NCBI GenBank assembly: GCA_039111635.1 | Contig: JBCAQO010000014.1 | Coordinates: 124,001 to 188,000 of the forward strand | Reading direction: 5' to 3' | DNA: 64,000 nucleotides | Source of the DNA: Heterobasidion occidentale | Lineage: Eukaryota; Basidiomycota; Agaricomycetes; Russulales; Bondarzewiaceae | Part shown: positions 22,345 through 31,679 of the stretch, one piece after another | Numbering within the stretch: the stretch's first letter is position 1 | Layout: each line of letters begins with the position of its first letter | Translations under genes and position numbers: made by a program | The notes under the pieces: model-generated | Told to the model about the DNA's origin: nothing | Databases searched by the model: none | The model's input: the letters and a program-made list of their open reading frames with translations, nothing else

Positions 22345-23568
22345 ATGCCGACAAATCCTACAGATCCCCCCGCACTCGTATCGTCGGGAAGGGGCAAGCT
22401 CAAGCTCCCTGATAACTTCGAGGGAGACCGAACACAATCGCAGAAATTCATTATGAATTGCCTCCTACTTTTTACAGCAGAATCGGACCGATACAAGACG
22501 AATGCGGACAAAGTTTCTCTAGCCCTCTCATGCATGAGATATGGGACAGCCGGCGTCTGGGCAGAAAGTTTCCTGAAGAAGACAGTAGGGGCAACCCCGC
22601 CCAAAACCCTTGGGACTTGGGACGACTTCCATGACAAATTCAAGCTCCAGTTCAAGGAAACAAACCTCACGGACAAGGCCCGAAGCGCTCTTATGTCCTT
22701 CTCTCAGGGAAAGATGACAGTGGATGAATATTCAAATCAATTCATCCTTATCGCCGCCGACGCCGACATCACCGATAAGGAACAGGTTCCTTACTTCCAG
22801 AGAGGACTCGATCCAAGGGTCATGGACAAGATCTATGACAAAGAAACACCGCCGAAGGACACGATCCAAGATTGGGTCAACACTGCCTGTGAAATAGATG
22901 GACACCTAAGAGCCCGAAGTGCTCAAAAGGCGATCCTCGCCAACTCCACCTCATTCCGAAGTGACTTCCTCAATCGCTTTCACCTCCAACCAGCTCGTCG
23001 CTATAACTCTACTACCGCTCCTCGCAGAATGAACAACCAGGTGGTTGACATGGATATTGATGCCTCTCGCAAAAGAAACGCCGATCGGAACAAGCGTGTA
23101 TACGATGGCAAGAGACCCGCTCCCTTTTCCTGCTACAATTGCGGAAAATCAGGGCACGGGATAGCTGATTGTTGTTCCCCCCGTAGAGGCGTTCCCCCGT
23201 CTCGAGGAAATTCACGCAAGTCGGTGGGCGGAGGAGGTAGACGAACTCGCGCTGCAGACATGGAGGATGAAGACGAGCAAGAATCCCCGGTGGGAAACGA
23301 TGCGCGACTACATCGAGGATTGGAGGAGGGGAGTTCTCATGGCCACCACCGTCGGGTACCACAACCTGGTAATTCGGTGGAATGTGAGGACCCTTCCGCG
23401 AGAAGGGGAGGATCACGCCAGAGCGATGGAGAGCGCTACGTACTGCCTAACGGACGACGAAGAAATGGACCCGTCAGTGATACTAATGGCGTCCGAGCGC
23501 TCTTCCAAGAAGTAGGGAAGGCTAAGGCCAAAGAGATGTTGGTGGACCTGGCAGAGGATTTTTCTTGA
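22345..23568 (+). CDS. gag: Gag of element 1
   Basis: 407 codons from the ATG at 22345 (MPTNPTDPPAL). The capsid-like helical region contains DKVSLALSCMRYGTAGVWA, FKLQFKETNLTDKARSALM and YSNQFILIAADADI, followed by a basic segment and one CCHC zinc knuckle (CYNCGKSGHGIADC, about residues 265-278) for RNA binding. The C-terminal 110 residues overlap a second open frame (see findings). In element 2 the same gag has an N-terminal extension; here that extension is out of frame because of small indels. Probably still makes a near-full-length Gag. Confidence 0.8.
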   Translation: MPTNPTDPPALVSSGRGKLKLPDNFEGDRTQSQKFIMNCLLLFTAESDRYKTNADKVSLALSCMRYGTAGVWAESFLKKTVGATPPKTLGTWDDFHDKFKLQFKETNLTDKARSALMSFSQGKMTVDEYSNQFILIAADADITDKEQVPYFQRGLDPRVMDKIYDKETPPKDTIQDWVNTACEIDGHLRARSAQKAILANSTSFRSDFLNRFHLQPARRYNSTTAPRRMNNQVVDMDIDASRKRNADRNKRVYDGKRPAPFSCYNCGKSGHGIADCCSPRRGVPPSRGNSRKSVGGGGRRTRAADMEDEDEQESPVGNDARLHRGLEEGSSHGHHRRVPQPGNSVECEDPSARRGGSRQSDGERYVLPNGRRRNGPVSDTNGVRALFQEVGKAKAKEMLVDLAEDFS

Positions 23569-23721
23569 CCTCTCCTTCACCAGCCGAAGAGAGAGGGTTG
23601 AGGAAACTCGAGTATGATTCCCCATCATGTATTCAAATCGGAGCAATGACCAGTCAGATCATCAACCCCATTCGACTTGACGTGTGATTATCAACTCGAG
23701 GAAGAAGCGCTGGAGCCAGGG

Positions 23722-23896
23722 CCACCATCGACTCAGCATGCGAAGGGATTCTGGTAAACAAGAAGTGGGTAGAGAAGCATAACCTCCCCACCTATCCTTT
23801 AAACCGCCCCATCCGCGTTCGCAACGTCGATGACACCATCAACAAGGCGGGCCTCATACAACGAGGCCTAGACGCGAATCTCACCGTCAAGGATAG
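23722..23896 (+). pseudogene. Aspartic protease segment, interrupted
   Basis: Reads ATIDSACEGILVN then LNRPIRVRNVDDTINKAGL, the start of a retroviral-type aspartic protease fold, in which the catalytic triad is D-S-A rather than D-S/T-G. It is cut by the solo LTR at 23897 and resumes at 24731 with RTHTERVQMF and DMLLGTDWL. Confidence 0.6.
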
Positions 23897-24730
23897 TGTT
23901 AGGTCGGAGACCTATCACGTGCACCGATGCACGAAGGGGTCCCTGGGCTAAACCTCCACTGGTTCGTATAGTCGTAGACTCCAATGGATGAAGACGATGG
24001 ATCGTCTTTGGGCTCTTTCGAGGAACTCGGGGTCGCTGTCGGCTTTGTTCTCGAAGAGATTGAGAAGGTGATCTTCGAGGTCTTCGCGATGATGAGGAGG
24101 AACCGGATGATCTTCTCCTGTCCAACAGATGACACGAGGGGGTGTCCAACTGAGAACGCGGAAGGCAGCTAGCCCGGTGTAGAAGCGGATGAGTAGAGGG
24201 AGGGGAGGGAAGGGAGACGAGTCCAGTGCTTCGTCAGACCGTGCAAAGAGTTTCTCAGATCTGACAGAGATCACGAAGCGTGGGCTAGGAAGGTAGCCAG
24301 ACGCCGGGTGCAGTGCAGAGATCGAGTGTTTTACAGGTGAACGAGCTGAGCTTCTTAGAAGCTCATCTCGGCTATTTATGTACAGAAGTGTCTAGGGCAG
24401 GATCCAGATCTGGTCCGTGCGCTTCTCAGGTACCGAAGTCAACGATCGAGATCCGTAAGCTAGAATACCTCATCGACCTGCCATATAACCAAATATAGTA
24501 ATCCGATCACTAATGTCTATCCACATCTTTGATCAATCAAGAACCAGGAACGGGGGTCAGGAACCAATGTCTGTCCACATCAAGAATCAGGAACCAGAAG
24601 TCAGCGTTCATGCATCAGCATGTAAATGGTAAGGAGTCATGGAAAGCGGTCCGAGTCTGCAGCAAGTCCGAAGCACTTGACCAGCCCATCCACTCACGTG
24701 CGAAGCACGTGTTAGGACGCGGTCCTAACA
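23897..24730. repeat. Solo LTR of family B inside element 1
   Basis: 834 bp beginning TGTTAGGTCGG and ending GGTCCTAACA, flanked by perfect GATAG duplications (23892-23896 and 24731-24735). It closely matches the LTRs of element 4, with no internal sequence, so it was left by LTR-LTR recombination after insertion. The same terminal orientation in the window as element 4. Confidence 0.9.
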
Positions 24731-24766
24731 GATAGACGGGGGAGAACTCACACCGAGCGCGTCCAA

Positions 24767-26746
24767 ATGTTCATCACCAATCTAGGGAAAGACGACATGC
24801 TCCTAGGAACAGATTGGTTGAAATACCACGACCCCTCCATCGGGTGGAGGCGCCGTGAGGTACACTTTGATCGATGCCCCAGAAATTGCCAGCAACCATA
24901 TGGGTTCACCAAGGCACGGGAAGAGCCTACCAAGAAGGCATGGTTAGCTAAACTACGCGGCGACAAAATTCCCCAGCGGACGAAACCGCATCTTGTCTCG
25001 GAACCGGTAGGACCTTCATGGACTTGGACTAAAGAACAATGGAGCCAAGTACCCGCAAAGGAATGGAAGACTCGGTTCATGGAGTTACTCGAGCACAAAT
25101 CCCGACAACGCAAAGCTCGGGAATGGCTCGAGGAGCAAATAACCGAAAGGAAGGAACGCCGGCAAGCTCAACAGGAGGCAGCCCAAGGCAAAACTTCAGG
25201 GAAAGTCGCTGAAGAAGCGCAAACACCGTTTGACTCCTCCGCAATGGATAGTGCAGGAGAACCCGTCGTTAGAAAAGTAGCTCCAGAACCCTCGGGGTTC
25301 GCAAGCTTTGACGAAGACCTGGAGGAAGAAATTGACACCACCGACTTGAAGAGTCGGGTGCCGATGGAATATCATTCTTACCTCGACATCTTCAGCGAAA
25401 GAAGATCGCAAAGGCTTCCCCAACATACGATATGGGACCACGCGATCAATCTCAAGCCATCTTTTGTTCCCCAGGCTCCACGAATATTTCCTTTGAGCCC
25501 AGAAAAACATAATGAACTAGGGAAATTCGTCAAGGAGCACCTTGCTAGAGGGACGATACCATGCTCATCGATGATGGAACTACCTCCTCCCCTTCAAGAA
25601 ACCCCTCGCCAGACATCATTCTGGCCGTGGCCAACCCCGACACTGGACGCCCTAGCCGAAGCAGCCGCCCAGCGACTCCAGAAGGAATTCCCATACCAAT
25701 CATTGTCCGCCAAACCGCGCTCGCCATCGAAGGTCGAACGGGTCCTCGAACCTCACCACGGTTTGAGGGAGCTCATGACGAGCACAATGAAAGACGTCAA
25801 GAAGAAGGAAGACCTACTCCGTCAACGCCTCCGCGACCGACGACAGCGTTGGCTCAAGGAGACACAAGGCAGGAAACAAGAAACAAGAGGCGAAAGAAGA
25901 CCAGGAAATCCTGCGGACCTGGCATCGCCTACAGTTGCTGAGAGAAGTGTACAAGAACCAGCAATGGCTGGTACATCAGCTGCCGGGACCAGAGGGCCCC
26001 CTACCAGTAGTCGAGATCTGCACCCCGGAGAGTTGGAAGGGCTAGGAGACGCACTGCTCCAGCGCACCACCATCTCCGCGGTAATTCAGATGGCCACAGC
26101 GTTAGCCTTACAAAGGCTCGCTAACTTCTTCGCAGGGCAACCAGGGAGCGAGAGCGACGACATACCCCGACGCCTCGCTGACGCGAGCGACCAGGTCAGG
26201 CTTCTGGCCTATGCAGATGATCATAGGGCCGCCTCCTGTTCTCCTCCTTCGTCAATTTGGAGCTCCTACCCGCCCTCATATCGCACACCGACACAAGACA
26301 CTCCTCCCACGCCCGTCCCGTTTGGATTGACCCATTCTGCGTCCAACCATGGAGCGAAGCTAGCAGAGCGATACCGGCTACAAGTAGTCGAGACGCATCA
26401 ACCCAGACGGAATATGTCTGGGCTACGGTCCAACGACAGGCACGAAGGGATCGAGAGGCCCTTCCTCCCACTTCGACAGGACAATCCACCGGGCAGGACG
26501 CCGGAGGCAGCAATGAGGAACATCCTCCCAGGTATAGGAGAAACGAGGGACGAGGAAGCCAGAGGACAAGGGCAATTCTTCAACCCAGGCGAAGCAGTCC
26601 TAGAAGAACTCGACCAAGAGATTCGCCGGCTCCAAACCGTCCTCGAGATAATCGAGTTGAAGGAGCGCATCCACACATTGGTAGAAGAACTCCAATCCGC
26701 CAGCGCCCGACTCAACGAACTACTTCCTGGACTCGAGCGGAACTAG
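24767..26746 (+). pseudogene. Fused remnant: protease-RT linker joined to ORF3 across a pol deletion
   Basis: 659 codons. The first 265 follow the pol linker of elements 2 and 3 (GTDWLKYHDPSIGW, WEEQ-type charged helices, the HTIWDHAINLKPSF segment and FVKEHLARGTI). At 25560 it jumps to ORF3 sequence (PPPLQETPRQTSFWPWPTP). The roughly 3 kb between these points in element 3 (45,720-48,595), encoding RT, RNase H, integrase and chromodomain, is absent. A short duplication near 25880 moves the ORF3 part into its other frame (LQRTTISAVIQMATALALQRLANFFAG); the 3' end is the coiled coil ELDQEIRRLQTVLEI...LERN. Confidence 0.7.
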
Positions 26747-26849
26747 ACGCCTGGGACGAGATCGAAGATGGTAATTACGACGACACCGACCCCTATTATA
26801 GGCCGGATGAAGGGTATGGGGATTACGGAGACATTGGCAGAGGATATTA

Positions 26850-28640
26850 GGCAAGGGAGTTGAGGAACCCCTGGCCTTTAGCACGGTGACGGAGAGGGAA
26901 GGACCCTCCGCACCACAGGTATTGGTTTCACGCACAGGACGCCGGAACGTACGTCCTGCATGACGTTAAACTGTGAAAAGATAAGAAGGCAGGGGAAGTA
27001 CCTGACCATTTCGCGTTGCAGCCCTCCGGTCTCAAGCAGAAGGACAAGCATTCAACACTCTCGTTGTCAAGAGGTATTCTGACAAGCGAATCGGGCGTCC
27101 CGCTTGGATCCCCAGTTTTACAGGGCCCTTTCCGCATTAGGAGGCCCTTAGGATTCACAACATAACCTTGGTACTGGTACATGAATGATGCATGAATATT
27201 GGTGGGAAATCGTGTTGCATACCCGCCGCTGGGGAACGGTGGATAAACCTCGCTGTCAAGGTCTGACAGGTGTCTTGGACGTCCCACTTTGGATCTCCAG
27301 TTTTACAGGGTCGTTTCCGCATTAGGGGACCCTATCAGCGATGCAGGAACTGATGGCCGCACTCCATTAGTACCCAAACAGAGAAAAACACATCCGCAAC
27401 GATGTAAAACTACGAAAGGCTTGGTCCGCAATGACGATAAACTAGTTACCGTCCGGAACGACGCTAAAGCTACCAAGACCCTCGGAGCGTGGTTGTATTC
27501 TGGCAGACGGTGGAAGTGAGGGCCTCCACCGTTGCAGAACCCTGCCGACTAGGTCAAGGCGCTTCCATATTCCATACGCCCTACAGTAAAAGAATATGGG
27601 GTCGACACGGTTCAATTCCGTGCGAGGGGTTTGGGGACATAGAGCGGGTTGTCGGTCTTCCGACGACAAGACCACGACTACTCCATGGCGCGCCCATTCT
27701 ACCCTTGAAGTCCGAAGCAAGGATTCCGCTTCAAGGGCCAGTCAAGAGGCAACTGGGACCGTGCCTCGTGTTACGGTCATCCGCAACGATGTAAAACTAC
27801 GGTCATCCGCAATGATGTAAAACTACAGGATGTCCGCAACGACGATAAACTACGGACGCCCTCCATGGCGTTAAACTGGGATCACCCTTTCCTTACAGGG
27901 TCGTGAGCAGTGTCCAAACATGAGATATGTTTTGGCATTGCTGCGTCCGCAAAGACGTTAAACTACCACTCCTTTCAGCATAGGAGATGTCGATCGACAT
28001 CGTTGTTGACGCCACGATGCTGATCTAGTCCGCAATGACGATAAACTATTTACTCCTTCAAGTATAGGAGACGTGGTTGATGGTCACGACCTTGACCATC
28101 AACTAGTCTGAAACGACCTTAAACTACCCTCACCCCGGAGGATTAAATCTATCGAGGCTCGGGAGGTTCAAGCCAGGCGATAGCGAACGTCCGCAATGAC
28201 TATAAACTAGTTGCCGTCCTTCATGACGATAAACTGAGCTGCCCTTCTGTCTACAGGGCCATGTGAGTCGTGTCAAAATAGACTTTCACGTCTATTCTCG
28301 CGACTCTATAAGTTATCCGGTTTGATATAGTATAAACCGTCACCATCCTTCCTCAATGGGAACCCTGTCAAGATGGCTGTACTTGGTCTAGGGCCCTATG
28401 TGCATCACCGATGAATGTTCCGGCGCACAGAAATGGTCTACCATCTTGTTTACAGGTACTCCTACGTTGGGAGATGGATAGGTCCGCAACGACCTTGGCA
28501 TAAACTAGCAGGGCAGTCCGCAACGACTTATGTATAAACTAGCCTCAGTCCGCAACGACTTAAGGATAAACTAGCCGACGTCCGCAAAGACGTAGAAACT
28601 ACGGACGTCCGGCACGACGTTAAACTACCAGGACATACCT
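26850..28640 (+). other. Structured non-coding 3' region of element 1: array of small hairpins
   Basis: About 18 copies of a unit made of a 3-5 bp stem, a 6-base loop (mostly CGCAAN) and a trailing (N)TAAACTA or AAAACTA. Examples: ACGTC-CTGCAT-GACGT (26951), ACATC-CGCAAC-GATGT (27390), CGCC-CTCCAT-GGCG (27857), GGTC-CGCAAC-GACC (28481), AGTC-CGCAAC-GACT (28515), ACGTC-CGCAAA-GACGT (28578) and ACGTC-CGGCAC-GACGT (28605). Stems differ but stay paired. Between units lie longer palindromes (28077-28102, 28265-28306) and two related hairpins with loop TTTCCGCATTAGG (near 27115-27150 and 27305-27335). No convincing protein is encoded. Also present in elements 2 and 3. Confidence 0.75.
27606..27622 (+). 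other. T-arm-like hairpin with a pol III B-box match
   Basis: CACGG-TTCAATT-CCGTG forms a perfect tRNA-like T arm and contains GGTTCAATTCC, which fits the B-box consensus GGTTCRANTCC. Identical copies are at 50689-50705 and (complement) 35507-35523. No complete tRNA surrounds it. Confidence 0.4.
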
Positions 28641-29451
28641 TACGCTGACCCCGCATAATTACCGTCAAGGTGGATACCGTGGTCTACTCAAGAGACCATG
28701 GGGTTCAAAGTCTATTCTTCAAAGTCCTTACCTCGTGTCCAATACCTTTAGTGAAAAACAAACTCTGGACGAACACTCAATCTCTAACCTGACAAGGCCA
28801 CCGTATGGGGCTGACAGAGTTAGGGATCTTCAAAGGGGTCCTGCCGGACTCAAGACAAGTCAAGAAAAATGTTCGTTCTTGATAGGTTGGTGGGCCTAAG
28901 CCTTTGTAAAGCGATCAACCCACACACCTGGAGTCCCCCTCGATACCGGAGGTCAAGGAGATGAAGATCTAACCTGGAAACACTGAGACATGACCTTCGG
29001 CACTTTAGAAGAAGAACGACACACACCCATCCACAGACGAGTTCCTATTTTTCATCCTATAATCATTCGCACAACACCTTTCTGCATTGTCACCGGACTG
29101 GAAACCGGTTTAACAAAGGCACCAGGGGCACCTGGTTTCGAGCAGCTGCCTATTGACTCTAGGAGTGTACTCGCAACAAAACAGTGTGGTGAAGGAAGAA
29201 CACCGAAGGCGACGCAATATTGTGGCTGATGTTGCTAGGAACCTGAATCAAACAGCTCAACGGAGAAGGAAAACTCCTAGGCGTTGTAAACGACGTAGGT
29301 CGGTCCTCGCCCCAGAAAACGAAGTGATATTGGGAAGACGCATCCCAATCTATTTGACGACCAGCAAACAATTGTATGTGGAATGACGATGAAGCTCGTT
29401 TCTGCTCAAGCGAGTAGTCCCCTCAGGAGTTGGGACCTAGAAAGGGGGTAA
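28641..29451 (+). other. Distal 3' untranslated part of element 1 with polypurine tract
   Basis: Contains a 9-bp perfect hairpin CCATGGTCT/AGACCATGG (around 28677-28702), a second copy of the transcript-start decamer AGTCTATTCT (28709-28718), short hairpins CTTCG/CGAAG and ATTGGGA/TCCCAAT near 29305-29350, and the polypurine tract AGAAAGGGGG just before the LTR. Short ORFs here overlap the hairpins and I do not call them genes. Confidence 0.55.
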
Positions 29452-30040
29452 TGTTATGACTTGACCGATCGGGGCCCTTCGGGGCCGGTCTAACCGATGG
29501 ATCAAGCATCACATGCTAGGCGGCTCCACTACGGAGCGTACACCAAGGTATTCGGCATGTCCTTAGGAGCCGACAAGACCGATGGTTCTTCAAGACATCG
29601 GTAAAGGCTATATGAGAGGGACATGAGGCTCACGAAGTTCACACAGTAATATGAGAGGCATTCACATGCCATGGGCTTAGGGCTTACAGGTAAGCACCTC
29701 GTCGCACCATGATGGATCAGTGCGACTAGAGAAGTACAAGAGTAGGCGCCGGATGAGAAAGACGGCGGCCACAGCTCTCCTAGGATGGAAACCTGGAGAA
29801 GCACACGGACTCTTACCCTATACCCCATACAGTATATAAGGCCCATAGAATAGGCTGAGGATCTTCAGTCTATTCTCTTCGTTCTTACACAAGTCCCCAC
29901 ACTGTGTAACTTAGAGTCAATCATTATTCCCTCCTGTATCATTGCCTGATACAGTCGAGACTTCGTCCACCACTCAGTCCACTGTGCGACCTAGGGAAGA
30001 ACCTGTTACTCTTGGGTTACTGAACGAGCAGTTCGTAACA
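29452..30040 (+). repeat. 3' LTR of element 1 (family A)
   Basis: 589 bp, TGTTATGAC...GTAACA, preceded by the polypurine tract. It is followed by TCAAG and then antisense gag of element 3. Confidence 0.9.
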
Positions 30041-30605
30041 TCAAGTGTCCGTCTATTTCACAGGCAGTGTTGACCCAATCTTGGATTGTGTCCTTCGGTG
30101 GTGTTTCTTTGTTGTAGATCTTGTCCATGACTCTCGGATCGAGCCCCCTCTGGAAGTAAGGAACTTGTTCCTTGTTGGTGATGTCGGCATCGGCGGCTAT
30201 AAGGATGAATTGATTCGAGTATTCATCCACCGTCATCTTCCCTTGAGAGAAAGACATGAGAGCGCTTCGGGCTTTATCCGTAAGGTTTGTCTCCTTGAAC
30301 TGGAGTTTAAACCTGTCGTGAAAGTCAGCCCAAGTTCCAAGGGTTTTGGGCCAGGTCGCCCCTACTGTCTTCTTCAAGAAACTTTCTGCCCAGACGCCGG
30401 CTGTTCCATATCTCATGCATGAGAGGGCTAGGGAAACTTTGTCCGCATCCGTCTTGTACCAGTCCGATTCTGCTGTGAAAAGGAGAAGGCAATTCATGAT
30501 GAATTTCTGTGATTGTGTTCGGTCTCCCTCGAAGTTATCAGGGAGTTTAAGCTTGCCCCTTCCCGACGATGTGAGTGCGGGGGGGTCTGTAGGGTTTGTC
30601 GACAT
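30041..30605 (-). pseudogene. gag: Gag of element 3, N-terminal half
   Basis: Starts at ATG 30605 (MSTNPTDPPAL) and matches the gags of elements 1 and 2 through the capsid-like region (SALMSFSQGKMTVDEYSNQF) to CEIDGHL, where the split lies. The open frame runs a few codons into the neighbouring LTR. The zinc knuckle half is at 43916-44573. Confidence 0.8.
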
Positions 30606-31091
30606 AATGGTATTGTCTTCAATGTTTCGGGTGTTGATCGGTGTTTGAATATCCGAGGATTCGGACTCGGATGTTCCTTCTTCTTCTTCCGATGTGTCCG
30701 GGATTTCCAGTTTGGGGTTCCTGTACTGGGGTGGCTCTACCCAGTCTTCTGCTATTTCGTCCCAAGCCCACTCAGCTTCTGTTTCGTCTTCTCTTGTGAA
30801 GAAGTATTGCCCTTCTCGGTACGAGCAGTTATCAAAGTTTGGGGGTGCTGGCCGATTGGTGTCAGAGTAATACCAGTGGTTTTCTCTTTGATGGATAGGA
30901 CAATTGTTCTGTCGAAGTTGGTTATGGGTTCGTCTAGTGCCTGGTGGAAATCCTAGGCCTAGGTCTTGCTCCAGGGTGTGTGAAGTAACTCTCTTCGGTG
31001 GGGGTCTATGCCACCGATGAGGGTTGTGAGACAGAGTGTGGCAGCAAGCAAAGTGTGGTGCAAGGTAGGGGCAAAAGTGAGTCTATTCTAG
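30606..31091 (-). other. Leader of element 3 with the gag N-terminal extension
   Basis: Equivalent to the stretch between the 5' LTR and the ATG of the short gag in element 1. It encodes the YYSDTNRPAPPNFDNCSYREG and acidic SEEEGTSESESSDIQ segments in the gag frame of element 2. AGAATAGACT, the self-priming site, lies next to the LTR. Confidence 0.6.
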
Positions 31092-31679
31092 TGTTACAAA
31101 CTGCTCGTTTGATAACCCAAGAGTAACAGGTTCTTCCCTAGGTCGCACGATGGACTGAGTGACGGACAAAGTCTCAACTGTACCGGGCAACGATACAGGA
31201 GGGAATAATGATTGGCTCTAAGTTACACAGTGTGGGGACTGTGTGGAAACGAAGAGAATAGACTGAAGATCCTCAGCCTATTCTATGGGCCTTATATACT
31301 GTATGGGGTATAGGGTAAGAGTCTGTGTGCTTCTCCGGGTTTCCATCCCAGGAGAGCTGTGGTCGCCGTCTCTCTCAGCCGGTGCCTACTCTTGTACTTC
31401 TCCAGTCACACTGATCCATCATGGTGTGATGAGGTGCTTACCCATAAGCCCTAAGCCCATGGCATGTGAATGCCTCCCTTATCTGTGTACCTATCTCTTG
31501 AGCCCCATGTCCCTCTCCTATAGCCTCTACCGATGTCTTGAAGAACCATCGGTCTTGTCGGCTCCTAAGGACATGCCGAATACCTTGATGTACGCTCTGT
31601 AGTGGAGCCACCTAGCATGTGATGCTTGATCCATCGGTTAGACCGACCCTGAAGGGCCCCAATCGGTCAAGTCATAACA
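31092..31679 (-). repeat. 5' LTR of element 3 (family A)
   Basis: 588 bp, antisense in the window (TGTTACAAAC at left, GTCATAACA at right). TATA box complement near 31295. Right flank CACAT is the target-site half. Confidence 0.9.

Larger units (their letters stand above)
21289..30040 (+). mobile_element. Element 1: family A chromovirus-type Ty3/Gypsy element, internally deleted
   Basis: Bounded by 588/589-bp LTRs that begin TGTTATGAC and end GTAACA, with primer-binding site 21879-21888, gag, a pol remnant, ORF3, a structured non-coding 3' region and a purine tract (AGAAAGGGGGTAA) before the 3' LTR. Reverse transcriptase, RNase H, integrase and chromodomain are missing: at 25560 the reading passes from the end of the linker straight into the start of ORF3. 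A family B solo LTR interrupts the protease. Flanks are AAAGC (left) and TCAAG (right), which do not match each other but match the reverse complements of the flanks of element 2; the element is therefore probably a recombinant. It could move only with enzymes from another copy. Confidence 0.85.
30041..31679 (-). mobile_element. Element 3, 5' part (5' LTR, leader and first part of gag), inverted
   Basis: On the minus strand this reads LTR (31679-31092), leader, then gag from 30605 to 30041, where it stops at CTTGA against the LTR of element 1. The remaining gag begins at 43916 on the plus strand with the same CTTGA and continues in frame (DGH-LRARS). The element was therefore split by an insertion with a CTTGA duplication, and this part was later inverted. 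Beyond the LTR, CACAT (31680-31684) is the reverse complement of ATGTG at 63460-63464, the other end of the same element. Confidence 0.8.

Noticed and set aside
27380..28640. Spaced repeats with variable spacers resembling a CRISPR array
   Set aside because: Eukaryotic context, irregular spacing, degenerate units of 12-16 bases and recurrence in every family A element; it is part of the retrotransposon.
29153..29386. Small ORF near the 3' LTR ending ENEVILGRRIPIYLTT, similar in elements 1 and 2
   Set aside because: The shared stretch coincides with hairpins (CTTCG/CGAAG, ATTGGGA/TCCCAAT), and element 3 keeps a different frame; conservation is better explained by structure.
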